Of a stretch of 27,148 bases of DNA, positions 23,867-27,148 are shown piece after piece. This DNA comes from VAZQ01 sp036522235 (GTDB taxonomy: Bacteria; Pseudomonadota; Alphaproteobacteria; Rhizobiales; Xanthobacteraceae). The position numbers and the translations under genes were made by a program. Numbering within the stretch: position 1 is the stretch's first letter; every line of letters starts with the position of its first letter. Under the pieces are notes generated by a model. That model was not told the origin of the DNA and ran no database searches. It saw nothing but the letters and a program-made list of their open reading frames with translations. The stretch is taken from NCBI GenBank assembly GCA_036522235.1, contig DATDGG010000599.1, positions 1-27,148 on the forward strand. The letters are read 5' to 3'.

Positions 23867-23960
23867 GTCCTTCGAGGCGCCGCGCTCGAGCGCGGCTCCT
23901 CAGGACGAGGTTCCTCATGGTGAGGAGCGCGGGCTTCAGCCCGCGCGTCTCGAACCACGG
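23867..23960. repeat. Rhizobial dispersed palindromic repeat, overlapping a gene end
   Basis: This is an inverted-repeat element with outer arms TTCGAGGCGC (23871-23880) and GCGTCTCGAA (23945-23954), one mismatch. A small hairpin CCTCA-TGG-TGAGG lies inside, next to a perfect 9-bp hairpin GCGCGGGCT/AGCCCGCGC (23927-23946) with a 2-base centre. I recognise the CTCCTCA...TGAGGAGCGC...TCTCGAA wording as a very common intergenic repeat of Bradyrhizobium and relatives. It overlaps the 3' end of the molybdenum hydroxylase gene: the stop codon (23936-23938) sits at the tip of the perfect hairpin. Confidence 0.72.
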
Positions 23961-26245
23961 ATCATCTGCCACACGCGCGGCGGCGTCAGCGGCAGCGCGC
24001 GCGGCTCGACCCCGAAGGGGCGCAGCGCCGCCGCGACCGCATTCGCCAGCGCGCCGCCGACCGGGATGATGCCGCCCTCGCCCGCCCCCTTGGCGCCGAG
24101 CGGATTGTTGGGCGAAGGATGCTCCTCGAGCGAGATTGCGGTGAGATGCGGATAATCGGTCGCGACCGGGATCATGTAGTCGGCGAGCGATCCGACCAGG
24201 AGCTGCCCGTCCTCGTCATAGGCGATCTCCTCGGTGAACACGCCGCCCAATCCCTGCACGGCCGCGCCGATCACCTGGCCGTGCAAGGTCAGCGGATTGA
24301 CGATGCGGCCTACGTCGTCGACCACCGTATAGTCGAGGACCTCGACCCGCCCGGTCTTGGCATCGACCGCGACATGGGCAATCGCGGTGCCGTAGGTGTA
24401 CGTCGCCTTGGAATTGGCGAATGTCCCCTCGGCGGCGAGCGCCCCCTCGTCGGCTTCGCTCAGAGCAAGCTCGCGTCCATCGGGCGCACGCGCGATGCCG
24501 CCCGCGATGTTGAGAGCGCCCGGCGCAACGCCAAGCTTGTGGGCGGCAGCGGCGCGGAACTTCGCGAGCAACGCTTGCGCAGCGAGCATGATGGCGCAGC
24601 CGCCCATCACGGTCGAGCGCGATCCATAGGAGCCGAATCCTTCCGGCAGATAGGTGGTCGAGCCGTGCAGGATGCGCACGCGATCGAGTGGAAGCTCGAG
24701 CGCATCGGCGGCGATCTGGGCCAATATGGTCTCGATCCCCTGCCCCACGGAGGAAGAGCCGACATAGACCGCGACGCTGCCGTCTGGTTCCACCGCCATG
24801 CGGGCGCTCTCGCGCGGTCCCGAGGCGCCACCCTCGATAAAGCAGGCGATGCCGAGGCCGTGATAGCGCCCGTCGATGAGCTTGCCCTGCAGCGGCGCCT
24901 TCTCGGCCCAGCGCGCCGCGGCGACGCAGCGATCGAACGGGCTCGCATAATCGCCGCTGTCGCATTGGGTCTCGCCGAAGCCATCGTTCGGGAGCACGCT
25001 CGCCAGCCGATAAGGCATTTCGCCGGCTGCGATCAGGTTGCGGCGGCGAATGTCGAGCCGGTCGAGGCCCAAATCCTGCGCCGCCATGTCGAGCATCCGC
25101 TCGCAGAAGAAACAGCCTTCGAAGCGGCCCGGCCCCCGGTAGGTGCCGGCCGGCGTCTTGTTGCTGGTGAGCGCGTGGGCGTTGAGGGCAATGTTGGGGA
25201 TACGATAGGGCCCGGAGGTGAACTGCGCGGCATTGCGCACCGGGGTCATGCCGTTGGGGCGCACATAGGCGCCGATGTCCACATAGATGTCGCCGCGCAG
25301 ACCAAGGATCGTGCCGTCGGCGTCGAATGCCATCTCGATCTCGCATTCGGTCTCGCGCGAATGGGCGATGGCCATGAAATGCTCGCGGCGGTCTTCCACC
25401 CATTTGATCGGACGGCCGAGCCTGCGCGCCGCAAAGGCAACCAGGAAATCCTCGGGGTAGAACTCGCCGCGCGCCCCGAAACCGCCGCCAACGTCGAATT
25501 CGAGATAGTCGACCGCCTCCTCGGGCAGCCCCATCATCTGCGCCATGGCGCGGCGATTGAAGAACGGCAGCTTGGCGGCGCCCGAGACCTTGAGCTTGCC
25601 GGCTGCGCCGTCCCACTCGGCCAGGAGCCCGCGCGTTTCCATCGGCATGGCGGAGAGGCGCTGGGTGCGAAAACTCTCGCGGCGCCGATAGGCGGCAGCG
25701 CGGAATGCCTGCTCGACATCGCCCTTGCCGGCCGTGACCAGGGCGGCGCGATTACTGTCGGTGCCGGGGAACAGCAGCACGTCGCCTTGCGCGGAAGCCT
25801 GGCGGTTCGTCACCGCCGGAAGGTGCGCGATGTCGCAGGTGACGGCGGCGGCCGCGTCCTCGGCGAGCTCGGCCGCCTCGGCGATCACCAGCGCCAGCGG
25901 CTCGCCCACATAGCGCACGAACCCATCCGCGATCACCGGCTGCGCGTAAGGCGCACTGGTCGGATTGGGCCGGCGAAACGGAATGGTCGGGATCGGCTTG
26001 CCGATATCGGCGGCGGTCAGCACCGCACGGACCCCCGGCATGGCGAGCGCGGGCGCGGTATCGATCGCGCGGACGCGGCCATGGGCGACGCCGCTGCGCA
26101 CGACCGCGGCATGCCACTGCCCGGCGCAGGTCAGGTCATCGAGATATTGCCCGCGCCCGCGCAGGAAGCGCAGATCCTCCACGCGCTCGACCGGGCTGCC
26201 GATGAAGGTATTGACGTTGCGCATGGTGGGGTGGGTCACCGCCAC
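23936..26245 (-). CDS. Molybdenum hydroxylase large subunit (xanthine/CO dehydrogenase family)
   Basis: This 769-residue molybdopterin-cytosine-dinucleotide-type subunit begins with FIGSPVERVEDLRFLRGRGQ, the usual CoxL-like N terminus. Domain landmarks: VGGGFGARGEFYPED (cofactor loop), RPIKWVEDRREHF, TYRGPGRFEG, SVGQGIETILAQIAADALEL, GSYGSRSTVMGG and the catalytic Glu723 in GAKGAGEGG. The CO dehydrogenase loop with its cysteine (AYxCSFR) is absent, TYRGPGRFE taking its place, so this is not a true CO dehydrogenase. Hydroxylation of an aromatic or N-heterocyclic compound or aldehyde is likelier. FeS and FAD partner subunits are not in the window. GTG 26245 starts 1 bp after the preceding stop codon; ATG 26224 is a good alternative. 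The last residues (GSRRAG) are encoded by the intergenic repeat. Confidence 0.92.
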   Translation of the reverse strand: MAVTHPTMRNVNTFIGSPVERVEDLRFLRGRGQYLDDLTCAGQWHAAVVRSGVAHGRVRAIDTAPALAMPGVRAVLTAADIGKPIPTIPFRRPNPTSAPYAQPVIADGFVRYVGEPLALVIAEAAELAEDAAAAVTCDIAHLPAVTNRQASAQGDVLLFPGTDSNRAALVTAGKGDVEQAFRAAAYRRRESFRTQRLSAMPMETRGLLAEWDGAAGKLKVSGAAKLPFFNRRAMAQMMGLPEEAVDYLEFDVGGGFGARGEFYPEDFLVAFAARRLGRPIKWVEDRREHFMAIAHSRETECEIEMAFDADGTILGLRGDIYVDIGAYVRPNGMTPVRNAAQFTSGPYRIPNIALNAHALTSNKTPAGTYRGPGRFEGCFFCERMLDMAAQDLGLDRLDIRRRNLIAAGEMPYRLASVLPNDGFGETQCDSGDYASPFDRCVAAARWAEKAPLQGKLIDGRYHGLGIACFIEGGASGPRESARMAVEPDGSVAVYVGSSSVGQGIETILAQIAADALELPLDRVRILHGSTTYLPEGFGSYGSRSTVMGGCAIMLAAQALLAKFRAAAAHKLGVAPGALNIAGGIARAPDGRELALSEADEGALAAEGTFANSKATYTYGTAIAHVAVDAKTGRVEVLDYTVVDDVGRIVNPLTLHGQVIGAAVQGLGGVFTEEIAYDEDGQLLVGSLADYMIPVATDYPHLTAISLEEHPSPNNPLGAKGAGEGGIIPVGGALANAVAAALRPFGVEPRALPLTPPRVWQMIRGSRRAG

Positions 26246-26246
26246 C

Positions 26247-27148
26247 TCAGCCCAGCTTCGCCCGCTGCCCGTCCACCAATGCCTTGAGGCCGCTCTGCTG
26301 ATCCGTCACGACGGCGGTCGCGACATTGGCCGCGAGCTCGTCGAGCGCGCTCTTCGCCGCATCGAGCGCACCCGCCTCGACGCGCCGGAAGGCCGCGACA
26401 TATTGGCCGACGAGCATCCGCCGGTGCGCCGTGGCTTCCTTCGGCGCGACGAAGCTGGAATCCTTGAGGTTCACCAGCGCCGACTTGAGCGCGCCCCAGC
26501 CGAGATCGATGGTGAGCGGCTTGACCAGCATCAATTCGCCGGCGAGCTGGGACAATCCCGCCACCTGCTGCACGAAATAGCCCTTGTCGAAGCCGTGCGC
26601 GCCAGCCTCGGTGTCGAGCTGGGCATAGGTCTGCGTCCAGCCGCCGGGCCAGTCGCCGGCGAGCCCGATGCCGGGGAGATGATAGGCGCGGCCCTTGTTC
26701 ATCGGGCTCTTCACCGTGCCCTGGAAGCCGCCGTTGACGCCGGGCTCCACATTGCCGGTCTTGACGTCGACGCGGGGCCAGCGATTGTCGGTCGCGGCGC
26801 GCGCGATCGCCTCGACCAGCCAGATATTGTTGTTGTAGACGTCCATCAGGCTGGTGATGACGCCGCCGTTCTCCGGCAGCTCCTTGGAGTAGACGTATTG
26901 ATTGCCGTCGGGACCGGCCTCGATGGTCTGGCGGCCGCCCATATGCTCCATGCCCAAGGTCGCCACGATCGGCTTCAGGCGTTCCGGATGCATCGTGTAG
27001 TAATCGAATTGCGGCCAGCTGTTCTCGCCGCCGGGCATGAAGTGCCGGCAGTCGAAATAGAATACCAGCGTGCGCGGGCGTGCCGCGCGCGGCAGGTGAT
27101 TGAAGTAGGACATGATGCCGAGCATGCCCAGCCCGCCGTTCTCCTCGA
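26247..27148 (-). CDS. M28-peptidase-like protein, 5' end outside the window
   Basis: At least 300 residues are visible. The frame stays open to the right edge of the window, beyond the first ATG at 27125, so the N terminus is missing. The layout recalls the second half of an M28 zinc-peptidase domain: ENGGLGMLGIMSYF (helix after a metal-ligand loop), PRTLVFYFDCRHFMPGGE where active enzymes have a Glu-Glu pair, and IVATLGMEHMGGRQ where they have a metal-binding Asp. These substitutions suggest a diverged or inactive metal site. The later part is helical (GALDAAKSALDELAANVA). Its stop is 1 bp from the start of the molybdenum hydroxylase gene, so the two are coupled. Assignment to M28 is by fold pattern and is moderate. 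Confidence 0.65.
   Translation of the reverse strand, partial: EENGGLGMLGIMSYFNHLPRAARPRTLVFYFDCRHFMPGGENSWPQFDYYTMHPERLKPIVATLGMEHMGGRQTIEAGPDGNQYVYSKELPENGGVITSLMDVYNNNIWLVEAIARAATDNRWPRVDVKTGNVEPGVNGGFQGTVKSPMNKGRAYHLPGIGLAGDWPGGWTQTYAQLDTEAGAHGFDKGYFVQQVAGLSQLAGELMLVKPLTIDLGWGALKSALVNLKDSSFVAPKEATAHRRMLVGQYVAAFRRVEAGALDAAKSALDELAANVATAVVTDQQSGLKALVDGQRAKLG

Noticed and set aside
23936..26245. Calling the hydroxylase large subunit a carbon monoxide dehydrogenase (CoxL).
   Set aside because: The cysteine-bearing active-site loop AYxCSFR is not present; the place reads TYRGPGRFE.
24119..26287. A 722-codon + strand frame opposite the molybdenum hydroxylase gene.
   Set aside because: It is a mirror frame of a strongly conserved gene in GC-rich DNA, with no recognisable domain and a composition full of Arg, Ala, Gly, Asp and His.

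Overview
The window is GC-rich, densely coded DNA from an alphaproteobacterium, most likely a Bradyrhizobium/Rhodopseudomonas-like member of the Hyphomicrobiales (Rhizobiales). Support comes from two intergenic repeat types that I recognise as characteristic of that group (1217-1310 and 23867-23960), from NitT/TauT-type ABC, orphan Bug/TctC and CoxL-like genes, and from REP-like elements built on CCCTC...GAGGGG arms. The placement rests on recognition by eye; no database was searched.

Left part (1-9188, mostly + strand): the 3' end of an unidentified gene overlaps a Bug/TctC solute receptor by ATGA. Then come a rhizobial intergenic repeat, a glutathione S-transferase, an inward-facing secreted alpha/beta hydrolase (- strand), a single-domain response regulator, and a compact efflux operon of TetR repressor, periplasmic adaptor and RND permease. 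The efflux operon has a perfect TTGACA -35 box and a 20-bp palindrome placed where a TetR protein would repress it.

Middle (9219-18685): this is the unusual part. Seven paralogues of one secreted, functionally uncharacterised family lie within 8 kb: four on the - strand, two on the +, one on the -. A DUF6152-type secreted protein sits in the middle. Every paralogue has a signal peptide, exactly two cysteines in the mature part at equivalent positions, a G-H/R-Y/F-E core motif and (six of seven) a C-terminal Asp-Phe. Two neighbours are about 80% identical and share 27 bp of upstream leader, so the array has grown by tandem duplication. A C-terminal scrap of an alpha/beta hydrolase lies between two copies, an orphan Bug receptor follows, and REP-like elements bracket the whole block.

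Right part (18717-27148, all - strand): reading leftwards from the right edge there is an M28-like protein cut by the window end, a molybdenum hydroxylase large subunit, a NitT/TauT-type ABC permease and ATPase, a secreted coiled-coil protein of unknown function, a beta-carbonic anhydrase and an MBL-fold (beta-CASP-like) hydrolase. The first four probably form a substrate uptake and oxidation cluster, but its binding protein and the FeS and FAD subunits are not in the window.

No rRNA, tRNA, CRISPR array, transposase or phage gene was found.
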